DNA of 36,536 bases from Bacilli bacterium. Its GTDB lineage: Bacteria; Bacillota_I; Bacilli_A; RFN20; CAG-826. A program made the translations under genes and the position numbers. The stretch's first letter is position 1; every line of letters starts with the position of its first letter. The notes below the pieces were generated by a model. It saw only the letters and a program-made list of their open reading frames with translations. It was not told the origin of the DNA and did not search any database. The stretch covers positions 1-36,536 of the forward strand of contig JAGAYY010000045.1 of NCBI GenBank assembly GCA_017940265.1, given 5' to 3'. This document shows positions 19,054-27,101 of this stretch, one piece after another.

Positions 19054-19083
19054 ATCGTATCAAAATACGTATGTACGTTGCAA
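19054..19083 (-). promoter_or_regulatory. rplK operon promoter
   Basis: On the minus strand: -35 TTGCAA (19078-19083), 18-base spacer, -10 TACGAT (19054-19059), followed by ATATGAGC as at the rpsL promoter. Confidence 0.55.
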
Positions 19084-19128
19084 GAATTTTTTTATATTTA
19101 GATTAAAGTAAGAAGAATTATTCAATTT

Positions 19129-19146
19129 CAAATCACTTGTGATTTG
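19129..19146. promoter_or_regulatory. 18-bp perfect palindrome upstream of ktrB
   Basis: CAAATCAC and GTGATTTG are separated by two bases. The palindrome ends 7 bases before the ktrB -35 and lies between that promoter and the divergent rplK promoter. The form is that of a dimeric repressor or activator site. The protein is unknown. Confidence 0.5.
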
Positions 19147-19153
19147 CTAACAG

Positions 19154-19182
19154 TTGACTTTTATAAACACAAAGTGTATTAT
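19154..19182 (+). promoter_or_regulatory. ktrBA promoter
   Basis: TTGACT (19154-19159), 17 bases, TATTAT (19177-19182). The predicted start near 19189 leaves a leader of about 18 bases. That is too short for a c-di-AMP riboswitch. Confidence 0.75.
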
Positions 19183-19206
19183 ATCGGCGTCTAGAGAGCA
19201 AATAGT

Positions 19207-20643
19207 ATGATCAAGAAAAACAAGTTATTGAACCCATATTTGATGCTTATCATTTCATTCCTAGCGATTGTCTTACTAGGTTCATTTTTGCTTAGTATGC
19301 CTTTCGTGTTTAGAAATAATCCTAATAACGAATGGTGCCATGTTGGCTCCTATATGGATGCCTTTTTCACATCACTGTCAGCGATGAGTTTAACAGGCTT
19401 AACCACCTATCCAGATGGCTTAGTAAATACACTATCTGGGGCTGGTCAAATTATCGTTATGGTTTTAGTGCAAATTGGTGGTTTAGGTATCGTTACTATT
19501 TTAACCTTCTTATTCTCTATTTTTAGAAGAAAGTTACAGTTCAGAGACCGCTTGATGATTTCCCAAGCTATTGCCTTTAATAACTTTGGTGAAATTGTGC
19601 AATTTGTTCGTCGATTAACTATTATCACAGTTATTTGTGAATTAGTGGGATTTGGCATGGGTATACCAGTATTTATGGCACTATACCCTGGTGATTGGCC
19701 TCATATCTTATCGAACTCTTTATTCTATTCAGTATCATCATTCAATAACGCTGGATTTGACTTATTCGACTCCACAAACTCTTTGATTAATGGTTTACAC
19801 ACGATTAATGGCACTGCGGTTTTAACTGATAATTGGTTATACTACTATTTCACTATCTATAATGGATTCTTATCACTACTTGGTGGTATCTCTTTTTTAG
19901 TCATTATTGACGCTGTTATTGAGCATAGAAATCCAAGAAGATGGAGCTCATTTACCAAGATGATTTTAGCTGCTACTGGTGGCTTAATTTTGGCGATGTC
20001 TTTATTCCTCTTTTTAACGGATGGGCTTAAGCCAGATAATCCAATGAATATCTTCCAAGTCGTGATGACTATTGTTAACTGTCGTACCGCTGGATATAGT
20101 GTTTACCCAATTAGTGATATTTCTCTTCCTGGCAAGATGGTTTGCTCTTTAATGATGTTCATTGGTGGTTCACCTCTTTCTACAGCGGGTGGTATTAAAG
20201 TCACCACTATTTTCATCATTGTCATTTCCATTGTCTCTTACTTTAGAGGCAAACGTATTCCAGCGTTTAAGCGTAACTTCTCTGACAATATCGTTGCTAA
20301 GAGTATGAGCTTAGTGTTTGTCGTTGTGACGATCATCATTGTTAGTTTCATTCTCGTTTCCTTGTTCGGGGTGAGAGAAATACCAGGACACACAATGGCG
20401 GAGAACGCTAAAGGAGATTTACTGGGTCTATATTTATTCTCTTGTTTCTCCTTCTTTGGTAATGTTGGATTCTATACAGGCATTGAACCATACCTGACTG
20501 TCGGTTCAAAAATAGTCTTATGTTTCTTAATGCTTTTGGGTCATCTTGGACCTATGACATTTTTCCAGTTATTCCAAAATCATTTAGACAAAAACTCTAA
20601 TGTGCATTATAGTTTTGTTGAGGAAGATTTTTTAATCGGTTAA
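19207..20643 (+). CDS. ktrB: Potassium uptake channel subunit KtrB (TrkH/KtrB family)
   Basis: Membrane ion-conducting subunit of a Ktr potassium uptake system, 478 residues with about ten hydrophobic segments. It shows the four pore-loop repeats of the family: SLTGLTTY near residue 60, FNNAGFDLF near 180, NCRTAGYSV near 290 and GNVGFYTGIEPYLTVG near 415. Each repeat places the selectivity-filter glycine in the usual position. The C-terminus has the LLGHLGPMTFF signature. It is translated with the RCK gene ktrA 15 bases downstream. The start has only a weak ribosome site (GAGAG). Confidence 0.93.
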   Translation: MIKKNKLLNPYLMLIISFLAIVLLGSFLLSMPFVFRNNPNNEWCHVGSYMDAFFTSLSAMSLTGLTTYPDGLVNTLSGAGQIIVMVLVQIGGLGIVTILTFLFSIFRRKLQFRDRLMISQAIAFNNFGEIVQFVRRLTIITVICELVGFGMGIPVFMALYPGDWPHILSNSLFYSVSSFNNAGFDLFDSTNSLINGLHTINGTAVLTDNWLYYYFTIYNGFLSLLGGISFLVIIDAVIEHRNPRRWSSFTKMILAATGGLILAMSLFLFLTDGLKPDNPMNIFQVVMTIVNCRTAGYSVYPISDISLPGKMVCSLMMFIGGSPLSTAGGIKVTTIFIIVISIVSYFRGKRIPAFKRNFSDNIVAKSMSLVFVVVTIIIVSFILVSLFGVREIPGHTMAENAKGDLLGLYLFSCFSFFGNVGFYTGIEPYLTVGSKIVLCFLMLLGHLGPMTFFQLFQNHLDKNSNVHYSFVEEDFLIG

Positions 20644-20658
20644 AGGAGGACACTCTAT

Positions 20659-21345
20659 ATGGCTAAAAAATCATTTGCAGTTATCGGCTTAGGTCAATTT
20701 GGTATTTCTGTCGTCGAAGAACTCGTTGGTAACGGCATGGACGTTATTGCGATTGATACCGATGAAGAAGCCGTTAAAAAGATCAGTGCTTTGCTTCCAA
20801 CTGTCGCTGTTGCTAACGCGACTGATGAAGAAGCTTTAAAAGATTTAGGCATTAAAGATGTTGATGCCGCGATCGTTGCTTTCGGTTCTCATATCGAAGC
20901 TAGTATTTTGACTACAGTTATTCTTAAAGAATTAGGTGTTAAATCCATCATCGTTCGTGTTGATGATGCTTACTATTTACCAATTATGAAGAAATTGGGC
21001 GCTACAGAGGTCATCATGCCACAAAAAGCGGCTGGTGTTGCTTTAGCAAATAGATTAGGCAACGAAGACTTTAAAGACTTCTATAAACTCGATGATAAGT
21101 ATTCTGTTGTCTCTATCGTCGTCAATAGCGCTTATGTTCCAGAACAATTAAAGGATTTAGCGACTAAAGATAAATATGGCGTCAGCGTGGTTCTTATCAT
21201 GCGTAACGGCCGTTCTTTCGTCCCTGGTGGTAATGACTCATTACTTCCTGATGACACCATCTTCGTTGTTGGTAGTACAAAAGAAATTAGACTCTTCCGT
21301 GAAGCCATTAATGGTGTGAAGACCAGAAGAAAGAAAAAACAATAG
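20659..21345 (+). CDS. ktrA: Potassium uptake regulatory RCK protein KtrA
   Basis: Cytosolic gating ring subunit of the Ktr system, 228 residues. The N-terminal RCK_N Rossmann fold has VIGLGQFGISVV as the nucleotide-binding glycine motif and an acidic end at AIDTDEE. The C-terminal RCK_C domain (about 140-220) includes VPEQLKDL and LLPDDTIFVVGSTKEI. In Bacilli this domain binds c-di-AMP, and the same is likely here but not shown. A strong GGAGG precedes the ATG. It is in an operon with ktrB and ends at a terminator shared with nusG. Confidence 0.95.
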   Translation: MAKKSFAVIGLGQFGISVVEELVGNGMDVIAIDTDEEAVKKISALLPTVAVANATDEEALKDLGIKDVDAAIVAFGSHIEASILTTVILKELGVKSIIVRVDDAYYLPIMKKLGATEVIMPQKAAGVALANRLGNEDFKDFYKLDDKYSVVSIVVNSAYVPEQLKDLATKDKYGVSVVLIMRNGRSFVPGGNDSLLPDDTIFVVGSTKEIRLFREAINGVKTRRKKKQ

Positions 21346-21360
21346 GTAAAACGCAAAAAT

Positions 21361-21386
21361 AAAACCAGCCTTGAAGCTGGTTTTTT
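21361..21386. terminator. Bidirectional terminator between ktrA and nusG
   Basis: AAAACCAGC and GCTGGTTTT are perfect arms around CTTGAA, with T runs on the plus strand and T-rich sequence on the minus strand. It serves converging ktrA and nusG. A second perfect hairpin, CTTGTTA/TAACAAG (21391-21405), lies next to the nusG stop. Confidence 0.9.
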
Positions 21387-21406
21387 GTTGCTTGTTATTA
21401 ACAAGT

Positions 21407-22018
21407 TTAGATTTTATCAATTTCGGAGAAGTCGACTTCCACTTTTGTGGATCTACCAAAGAAGATGGTTTCGAGTTCAACAACTTTGGTGTCTCTATTG
21501 ATGGAGAGAATACGACCTTCGGTGCCTTCTAATGGACCGTGGATGACTTTAACGTAGTCATCAACACTGTAACGGTCAAACATATCAGCGTCGATTTCAC
21601 CCATTCTCTTAAGAACTGGTTCAATTTGTTCACGTGGAACTGGGAATGGTTTTGTACCTTTACCAGAGGAACCGACGAAGCCGGTAACACCTGGAGTATT
21701 ACGAACAACGTACCATGCGTAGTCTGTCATAATCATTTCAACGAAGACATAACCTGGATAAAGGTTTTTCATTCTGGTTTTGTCGGTTGGCATACCGTCC
21801 TTCATCACTGGGACTTCTTGTTCCGCAACAATAATGCGGAAGATTAAATCTTGTAAGCCCATTGATTCAACACGACGTTTTAAGTTTTCTTTGACTTTGT
21901 TTTCGTGTGTGGAATAGGTATTAACCACGTACCAAGCTTTTTCACCTAAAGTAGCATTAGATGAATCGCCTTCACTTAAATCTGTTGTACTATCTGTAAA
22001 TTTGATTTCGTCTGCCAT
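21407..22018 (-). CDS. nusG: Transcription termination/antitermination protein NusG
   Basis: NusG binds the RNA polymerase clamp and tunes pausing, with links to Rho and ribosomes. The 203 residues include an N-terminal extension of about 25 residues before the NGN domain (KAWYVVNTYSTHENKVKENL). GYVFVEM and NTPGVTGFVG are typical. A C-terminal KOW domain carries GPLEGTEGRILSINRD. It starts 11 bases after secE in the usual rpmG-secE-nusG order. The expected next gene, rplK, is separated here by the ktrBA pair. Confidence 0.97.
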   Translation of the reverse strand: MADEIKFTDSTTDLSEGDSSNATLGEKAWYVVNTYSTHENKVKENLKRRVESMGLQDLIFRIIVAEQEVPVMKDGMPTDKTRMKNLYPGYVFVEMIMTDYAWYVVRNTPGVTGFVGSSGKGTKPFPVPREQIEPVLKRMGEIDADMFDRYSVDDYVKVIHGPLEGTEGRILSINRDTKVVELETIFFGRSTKVEVDFSEIDKI

Positions 22019-22029
22019 GATAATACCTC

Positions 22030-22221
22030 CTAGCTATTGAATGTCTTTCTAAGGACATCGATTAAACCTTTACCTAAGGCATCTTCGCCCATTAAAATTA
22101 AGCCCACTAATGCGGCTATAATGACAACAACAATAAATGCTGGAACTAAGACGTCTCTCTTAGGCCAACGAACACGTTTGCCTTCTTTGATAACTTCTGA
22201 TGTGAATTTTTTAACACCCAT
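22030..22221 (-). CDS. secE: Preprotein translocase subunit SecE
   Basis: SecE is the essential clamp of the SecYEG channel. This is the short Gram-positive form of 63 residues with one transmembrane helix (VLVPAFIVVVIIAALVGLIL). The amphipathic N-terminal helix carries EGKRVRWPKRD, matching the conserved basic, tryptophan-containing motif. AGGAGG at the end of rpmG provides its ribosome site. Confidence 0.95.
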   Translation of the reverse strand: MGVKKFTSEVIKEGKRVRWPKRDVLVPAFIVVVIIAALVGLILMGEDALGKGLIDVLRKTFNS

Positions 22222-22234
22222 GAGAAGGACCTCC

Positions 22235-22381
22235 TTACTTGCTAATCTTATGAAGCGTCATCTTATTACAACGCTTACAGAACTTTTTAATCTGAAGGTT
22301 TTTTGCACCTTCCTTTTTAATTGTGGTTGTGTAGTTTCTTGAGAGGCACTCTTCGCAAATCAAAAGAACTTTTTCTCTCAT
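22235..22381 (-). CDS. rpmG: 50S ribosomal protein L33
   Basis: A 48-residue gene found by translating the gap upstream of sec[20 protein letters not shown], and so on to HKISK. Two CxxC pairs (CEEC and CKRC) form the zinc-ribbon type of L33, which implies zinc dependence. The gene stop overlaps the secE ribosome site, so the two are coupled. Its ribosome site is GGGGG about 6 bases upstream. rpmG-secE-nusG is the standard order in Bacillota. Confidence 0.95.
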   Translation of the reverse strand: MREKVLLICEECLSRNYTTTIKKEGAKNLQIKKFCKRCNKMTLHKISK

Positions 22382-22413
22382 CTTTAACCCCCCTATCACA
22401 ATTAACTTTTAAT

Positions 22414-22442
22414 AACTTATCACTCCTACCAAATATTGTAAA
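22414..22442 (-). promoter_or_regulatory. rpmG-secE-nusG promoter
   Basis: On the minus strand: -35 TTTACA (22437-22442), 17 bases, -10 TAAGTT (22414-22419). A 7-base inverted repeat GTAAAGA/TCTTTAC (22438-22444 with 22455-22461) overlaps the -35 and the stop of the upstream small gene. Confidence 0.5.
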
Positions 22443-22457
22443 GAAATATTTATGTCT

Positions 22458-22667
22458 TTACACTGCTGAACTGGAAATTGCGCTGCTAGTTGAGGCAGTA
22501 TTTACTGGGCCTAAAATCATGACAACAATGAAGCAAGCGATGATGCATAACATCAAAATTCCCATGATAATCGCCATTCCCCAAGGGAAGTGAATTGTTT
22601 CTCTTTTTGGATCAACTGGGACAGTTTCAGTTGGTTCTAAATCTTCAACTTTTCTTCTTTCTTCCAT
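22458..22667 (-). CDS. Small single-pass membrane protein of unknown function
   Basis: A 69-residue protein. An acidic N-terminal part (RRKVEDLEPTETVPVDPKRE) precedes one strongly hydrophobic helix (about 30-52, MAIIMGILMLCIIACFIVVMIL) and a short Ser/Ala-rich tail. The ATG follows the folT stop directly (TAG then ATG), and GAGGTGA near the folT end gives a ribosome site. The tight packing implies co-translation with folT. I do not recognise the family. It could be an accessory protein of the transporter or unrelated. Confidence 0.7.
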   Translation of the reverse strand: MEERRKVEDLEPTETVPVDPKRETIHFPWGMAIIMGILMLCIIACFIVVMILGPVNTASTSSAISSSAV

Positions 22668-23420
22668 CTATCTCACCTCAACAAAATATTTCTTTGTGAA
22701 TCTTTGGAATGTTGAAATGAAGAATGTGTCTAAAACAACATTCACAAACATTACTAGGGCTTGGCATAAGAAGATAGTAATGAATAAGTCTAAACCAAAC
22801 GCTAGAGCCTTCATAAATGAGCCAAACCATAATAAGAAAAAGAAATCACAAACAAATGACGCAAAACAAATATGTAATGGACTAATAAATGGATTGTCTT
22901 CTTTTCCCTTGAAGAAAATGGAGAACAAAATTAATCCGATAAATAATAAGCCACAAGCAATTGGGACAATGATTTTGAATATCAAATCAACTTTAGCATT
23001 TGTTATTAAGAATGCAGTAGCCGCACCCCAGATGACAAGGAGCGTTCCTATTTCAATTCCTAACATCAACTTGCGGTTAGTGATTGAACGAACAAGAGAA
23101 AAAACAAAATAAGAAGCAAAGCCTAAAACGGCATAGATTGCAGTGATTTGAATAAACATTGGATTTGTTCTTGGATCGAAGATTAAATAGCCAAGTAAAT
23201 CAGATGCCGCACCGACAATTAGACCATAGAAAGGTCCCAAAATAACGGAGGCAAAAATGATTAAAGCTGGGCCACAAAATGAGACACGAACAAAAGGCAA
23301 AGCAGGGATGTAATTGACCGCCATAACTTTTTGGCAAATAACAGCTAAGGCAATGAATAAACCTGTTAAGCAAATCTTTTGAATTGGGGTGATATTTGTC
23401 TTAATCCATTTAAATTTCAT
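22668..23420 (-). CDS. folT: ECF transporter S component, probable folate (FolT)
   Basis: Substrate-binding membrane subunit of an energy-coupling factor transporter, 250 residues with about six hydrophobic segments. The N-terminal part (LTGLFIALAVICQKVMAV, VRVSFCGPALIIFASVILGP and GAASDLLGYLIFDP) is typical of the FolT/RibU/QueT type S components. Assignment to folate rests on the neighbour folC, the enzyme that glutamates and so traps folates, a frequent pairing for FolT. The ATPase and T subunits are not in the window and are normally encoded elsewhere. It starts 7 bases after the folC stop. Confidence 0.8.
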   Translation of the reverse strand: MKFKWIKTNITPIQKICLTGLFIALAVICQKVMAVNYIPALPFVRVSFCGPALIIFASVILGPFYGLIVGAASDLLGYLIFDPRTNPMFIQITAIYAVLGFASYFVFSLVRSITNRKLMLGIEIGTLLVIWGAATAFLITNAKVDLIFKIIVPIACGLLFIGLILFSIFFKGKEDNPFISPLHICFASFVCDFFFLLWFGSFMKALAFGLDLFITIFLCQALVMFVNVVLDTFFISTFQRFTKKYFVEVR

Positions 23421-23427
23421 ATTAACC

Positions 23428-24648
23428 TCATTTCAAGTTATGTTTGATGTAAGCTGCAAACGCTAATGAACCAGTAACTAAGATCGCATCATCTGGATAA
23501 TTTGTTAATAATTCATTGAGTGTTTCAAGCGCGTTTTCTTTGAATGAATAATCATCCAAATAGAGGAAATAATCTTCTTCAGTTCTCGCTCTTTCATGAG
23601 GGAATGTTGTTAAGATAATGTCCTTACTATATTCACCTAAATAGGCGATCATTCTTTCGATATTTTTGTCTCTGAAACAGGCAAATAAAACGTGAATTGC
23701 GCGATTTCCGACCACGTTTTGCAGAGATTTTGTAAGATTTAAGACACCTTCTGGGTTATGAGAACCATCAACCACTAGTAAAGGAGAATCTTTGAGAATT
23801 TCCATTCTAACTGGCATATAAGTATTGGCCAAACCAGCTTTGATAGATTCTTCAGTGACTGGGAATGATTCATTGAGTTTATTAATGACTTCTAAAGCAA
23901 TACAAGCGTCCTTAAGAGAGTATGTCGCAGCGGAATTAATTCTTAAGTCAAATAAAGTGCCATAAGCAAAGTTGAAGCCTTTATTTTCATACACTACTTT
24001 TGCAGGTTCAACTGATACTGATAATTGGCATTCATTCTCTTTAGAAACTTCAACGATTGTGTTGATAGCCTCTTCATCTAACATACCTGTAATAACAGGA
24101 ACTCCATGCTTAATAATGCCCGCTTTTTGATAAGCAATTTCACAAATTGAACGACCTAAAAATGCTGTGTGTTCTAGGCTAATAGAAGTGATAACTGAAG
24201 CCACTGGAGTAAAGATATTAGTGGCATCAATTTCTCCGCCCATACCACATTCAATAATCGCTAAATCACAGTTGTTTCTAGCAAAATATGTTAAGGCAAT
24301 AAATGTTTGAATTTCAAATGGTGATAAAGAAAACTTATCAATTGTTTTAGCGAATTCTTCAAGGATTGAAACCATCTCATAATCGGTGATGTTTTGACCG
24401 TTAATGTTAATCATTTCATTAACGACTTCTAAGTATGGAGAAGTAAATAAACCGACCTTATATCCTTGAGCGCGATAAATATTAGCAAGATAATTTGCAG
24501 TGCTACCTTTACCATTACTACCGGCAATATGGATTGAATGAACATTATAAGAAAAACCGACTTTCCTTAGAAATGAGTCGAAGTTTTCTCTTTGGTATTC
24601 ACCATGACCAACGTTATCGAAATATGTTTTTAAATCTATCTTGCTCAT
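23428..24648 (-). CDS. folC: Folylpolyglutamate synthase / dihydrofolate synthase
   Basis: FolC adds glutamates to folates, and in some organisms also to dihydropteroate. I choose the ATG at 24648 (MSKIDLKTYFDNVG, 406 residues), one base past the smpB stop, with GGAGA upstream. Upstream in-frame Met would overlap smpB by 65 bases. The Mur-ligase-like P-loop is HIAGSNGKGSTANYL, then FTSPYLEVVNE and ECGMGGEIDATN. The C-terminal domain has DGSHNPEG. The stop is TGA. Next to folT, this forms a folate uptake and retention unit. Confidence 0.95.
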   Translation of the reverse strand: MSKIDLKTYFDNVGHGEYQRENFDSFLRKVGFSYNVHSIHIAGSNGKGSTANYLANIYRAQGYKVGLFTSPYLEVVNEMININGQNITDYEMVSILEEFAKTIDKFSLSPFEIQTFIALTYFARNNCDLAIIECGMGGEIDATNIFTPVASVITSISLEHTAFLGRSICEIAYQKAGIIKHGVPVITGMLDEEAINTIVEVSKENECQLSVSVEPAKVVYENKGFNFAYGTLFDLRINSAATYSLKDACIALEVINKLNESFPVTEESIKAGLANTYMPVRMEILKDSPLLVVDGSHNPEGVLNLTKSLQNVVGNRAIHVLFACFRDKNIERMIAYLGEYSKDIILTTFPHERARTEEDYFLYLDDYSFKENALETLNELLTNYPDDAILVTGSLAFAAYIKHNLK

Positions 24649-24649
24649 A

Positions 24650-25108
24650 TTAATCTTCTCCGTTTTTAATGCTGCGTTTGATATCTCTTTGTTTAATAGT
24701 TTCACGTTTATCATAGAGCTTCTTGCCTTTCGCTAAAGCGATTTCCATTTTAGCTTTGCCTCTTTTTAGATAAACGCGTGTAGGCACGATTGTATAGCCA
24801 TCACGTTTAACTTTTTCTTCGAACCATTTTATCTCTTTTTTATGAAGTAATAACTTACGAGTTCTTAACGGATCATGATTGAAGATGTTGCCCTTATCAT
24901 ATGGGTTAATATGCATATTAAGAACTTCCATCTCACCACTTCTAATAACGATATAGGCATCGTTTAATGAGCAACCATGTGTACGTAAGGATTTGATTTC
25001 AGTACCCACTAAAACAAGACCACATTCTGTAAACTCACTTAAGAAGTAATTAAAATGTGCCTTCTTATTACTAGTAATGATTTTAATGCCAGTATCTGTC
25101 TTATTCAT
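24650..25108 (-). CDS. smpB: SsrA-binding protein SmpB
   Basis: SmpB binds tmRNA and brings it to stalled ribosomes for trans-translation. I choose the ATG at 25108 (MNKTDTGIKIITSNKKA, 152 residues) with GAGGG upstream. A GTG four codons earlier lacks a site. Conserved parts are HFNYFLSEFTECGLVLVGTEIKSLR, HINPYDKGNIFNHDPLRTRKLLLHKKEI, here split, and the C-terminal basic tail after KLYDKRETIKQRD. The start overlaps the end of the O-antigen-ligase-like gene by 8 bases (ATGAATAA), a coupled arrangement. ssrA itself is not in the window. Confidence 0.96.
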   Translation of the reverse strand: MNKTDTGIKIITSNKKAHFNYFLSEFTECGLVLVGTEIKSLRTHGCSLNDAYIVIRSGEMEVLNMHINPYDKGNIFNHDPLRTRKLLLHKKEIKWFEEKVKRDGYTIVPTRVYLKRGKAKMEIALAKGKKLYDKRETIKQRDIKRSIKNGED

Positions 25109-26963
25109 TTGTACCCTCACGAGAAATTGTTTGTAGCACCTTTGTGAATCCTACATCAAAGAATGCATATAAATGGTTATTCTCTCTTTTATATAAAATA
25201 GAGAACACTATCATATAGAAGAATATAACGAAAATTGTAAATAACAAGATAGAGAATGTGTCAAAGCTGAATTTTAATTGCAGTAATAGACTTGTAATAA
25301 CGCCCACGATGATGGAAGACACAAATGGAATAACAAATTCTTTGCCTAAGAATAATAACTTATTGTTTCCACGTTTCTTACTCATTAAGACAAGAGTAAT
25401 AAAGACATCGATTAAAGCAACTGCCGCAATTGTGGCAATGATAATATAAATCATTAAAAGTCTTGGATGAGAATAAATTGGACGGACAGAGAATGAAGTT
25501 GCAAAGGCCACTATAATAGACAACAAGAATGTCCCAACAAAATATAAAACATCTCCTCTATGTGGCTTAACTAATGGTGTGTTTTGCTTTTGTAAGTCTT
25601 TATTAAGTTCAATGAAATACTTCTCTTTACTAGCGTTCACCACTGGTAAAAAGAAGACCATTGTTAAGTATGTTCCTTCAATATTTGGTACGAATAGCAT
25701 TGTGGATTCTGTGACACTGTGCGCCATGACACCGAGGAAGCAAATTCCATAAATATAAGCGACACGGTACTTCTTATTTTTGATTAAATGTGCGATTCCA
25801 ACGACAAACGCTGATAATAAAGAGAGATAAAGTAATAAGCCAAATAAGCCATGTCTTAAAGTGATTTCAACAATGCCATTATGAGCGCTTCTAGCTTCAA
25901 AACCACCACTTTGTAAGGGGAAATATTTTGTGAATATTGCATTACCTGTTTTGTAACCTAAACCGAATATTAAATCGATTGGTCTTTCGCAAAGCAGATG
26001 GAATACTGATGCCCATATACCTGTTCTTGATGTTAGGGTACTGTAGTCTTTCTTGAAGATATGTGTGTTCACGAATGACCAAAGGTTAACGAAAATTGGC
26101 ACATTAAGATTAATCATCATTGTGATGAAACCAAACAAGAATAAAAGAACACTGAAATAAACAAATAATAATCTTGCAACGTATCTCTTACGATCCACAA
26201 ACTTGGAGAAGATTTCATATAAGGTATAAGCAACAATCGCTATCGCGCTGATATAAACAGCTGTTGTACACGAGGCAAAAACAATCATCACAAAGAAGTG
26301 AACCATCAAAGCATAATAGAATGGATTAAATTTCTTAATGGATAAAATGATGCAGCTAAATACTGCAACTAAGATGATATTTGCCCAGACATTTGAATTA
26401 TAAATAACGAAAGATAAACCACTACCGGTATATGTATTGGTGAAAATTGCGATAATGTCTTTAAACTCCATCACGATATCCGTAAGCGTACAGGCAAATA
26501 CACCTATAACATATGCGAAAGTAAGCCACTTTAACCATTTTCTAGAAATCGAATAACGATTAAAGACAAAGAGAATGCCATATAAAACCGCACACCAAGC
26601 GATGATTTGCAATGTATATGAAACCTTTTCTTGGACAGTAAAAGAAACATTAACTATGTCATTGCTTTGTGTTAAGAACGAGCGGTCACCTTGCCGCCAG
26701 ACAGTAGCGATGGAAACTAAACCGAATATGACAATAATCGGGAGCAAGACTTTATCGATAGTAATCTTGTTTCTATTTCGCTCTCTAATGTAATAAACAA
26801 TGAGTAAGAAAATCACGAACATTGAAAGCATGATTAAAGAATCGATACTCATGCCTCCCATGTGATTAGAACTGAATAACGCAAAGTTTTCAGCTAGTAA
26901 GCAAGAGAACACGATGATAAACCAAAATAGTAAATATGTGAGAGTAAATCTTAATTTCCCCAT
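25101..26963 (-). CDS. O-antigen ligase/polymerase-like membrane protein
   Basis: A 620-residue polytopic membrane protein with about fourteen hydrophobic segments. Near residues 330-370 it carries LIFGLGYKTGNAIF and a periplasmic-type loop ending SAHNGIVEITLRHGLFG. This HNxxxxxxxxxG pattern is characteristic of the O-antigen ligase (Wzy/WaaL-type) family, so transfer or polymerisation of a surface glycan is inferred. The last 150 residues form four extra hydrophobic segments not typical of the core domain. Its only glycan-related neighbours are distant. The ribosome site is weak. It is 8 bases overlapped with smpB and is probably the first gene of smpB-folC-folT. Confidence 0.8.
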   Translation of the reverse strand: MGKLRFTLTYLLFWFIIVFSCLLAENFALFSSNHMGGMSIDSLIMLSMFVIFLLIVYYIRERNRNKITIDKVLLPIIVIFGLVSIATVWRQGDRSFLTQSNDIVNVSFTVQEKVSYTLQIIAWCAVLYGILFVFNRYSISRKWLKWLTFAYVIGVFACTLTDIVMEFKDIIAIFTNTYTGSGLSFVIYNSNVWANIILVAVFSCIILSIKKFNPFYYALMVHFFVMIVFASCTTAVYISAIAIVAYTLYEIFSKFVDRKRYVARLLFVYFSVLLFLFGFITMMINLNVPIFVNLWSFVNTHIFKKDYSTLTSRTGIWASVFHLLCERPIDLIFGLGYKTGNAIFTKYFPLQSGGFEARSAHNGIVEITLRHGLFGLLLYLSLLSAFVVGIAHLIKNKKYRVAYIYGICFLGVMAHSVTESTMLFVPNIEGTYLTMVFFLPVVNASKEKYFIELNKDLQKQNTPLVKPHRGDVLYFVGTFLLSIIVAFATSFSVRPIYSHPRLLMIYIIIATIAAVALIDVFITLVLMSKKRGNNKLLFLGKEFVIPFVSSIIVGVITSLLLQLKFSFDTFSILLFTIFVIFFYMIVFSILYKRENNHLYAFFDVGFTKVLQTISREGTNE

Positions 26964-26988
26964 ATAGTTATTAAATAAAGGCCCTTCA

Positions 26989-27019
26989 CTGTCCCACGTG
27001 TATTATACACGTTAGACAG
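26989..27019. promoter_or_regulatory. Long palindrome overlapping -10 box between divergent genes
   Basis: ACGTGTAT and ATACACGT surround a single T (26996-27012, perfect). The palindrome extends to outer CTGTC/GACAG (26989-26993 and 27015-27019) with two mismatched bases on each side. Its centre reads TATAAT on the minus strand, an ideal -10 for the O-antigen-ligase-like gene. This suggests an operator that covers the promoter, or a hairpin in the 5' UTR. Confidence 0.6.
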
Positions 27020-27086
27020 AAAATTGAATATATTTCTTTTCGTATACACATAATTAACTATTGAAATACACAAATTCAGTCAAAGT

Positions 27087-27095
27087 TGCTATCAT
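27087..27095 (+). promoter_or_regulatory. Extended -10 promoter placing transcription start at the sirtuin ATG
   Basis: TGCTATCAT: an upstream TG, then -10 TATCAT (27090-27095). Six bases then separate it from the ATG at 27102, so the expected start coincides with the A of the ATG. No ribosome site is present. This points to a leaderless mRNA. Confidence 0.5.
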
Positions 27096-27101
27096 AAATG
27101 C

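Noticed and set aside
19189..19206. c-di-AMP riboswitch upstream of ktrBA
   Set aside because: The predicted leader is only about 18 bases, far too short.
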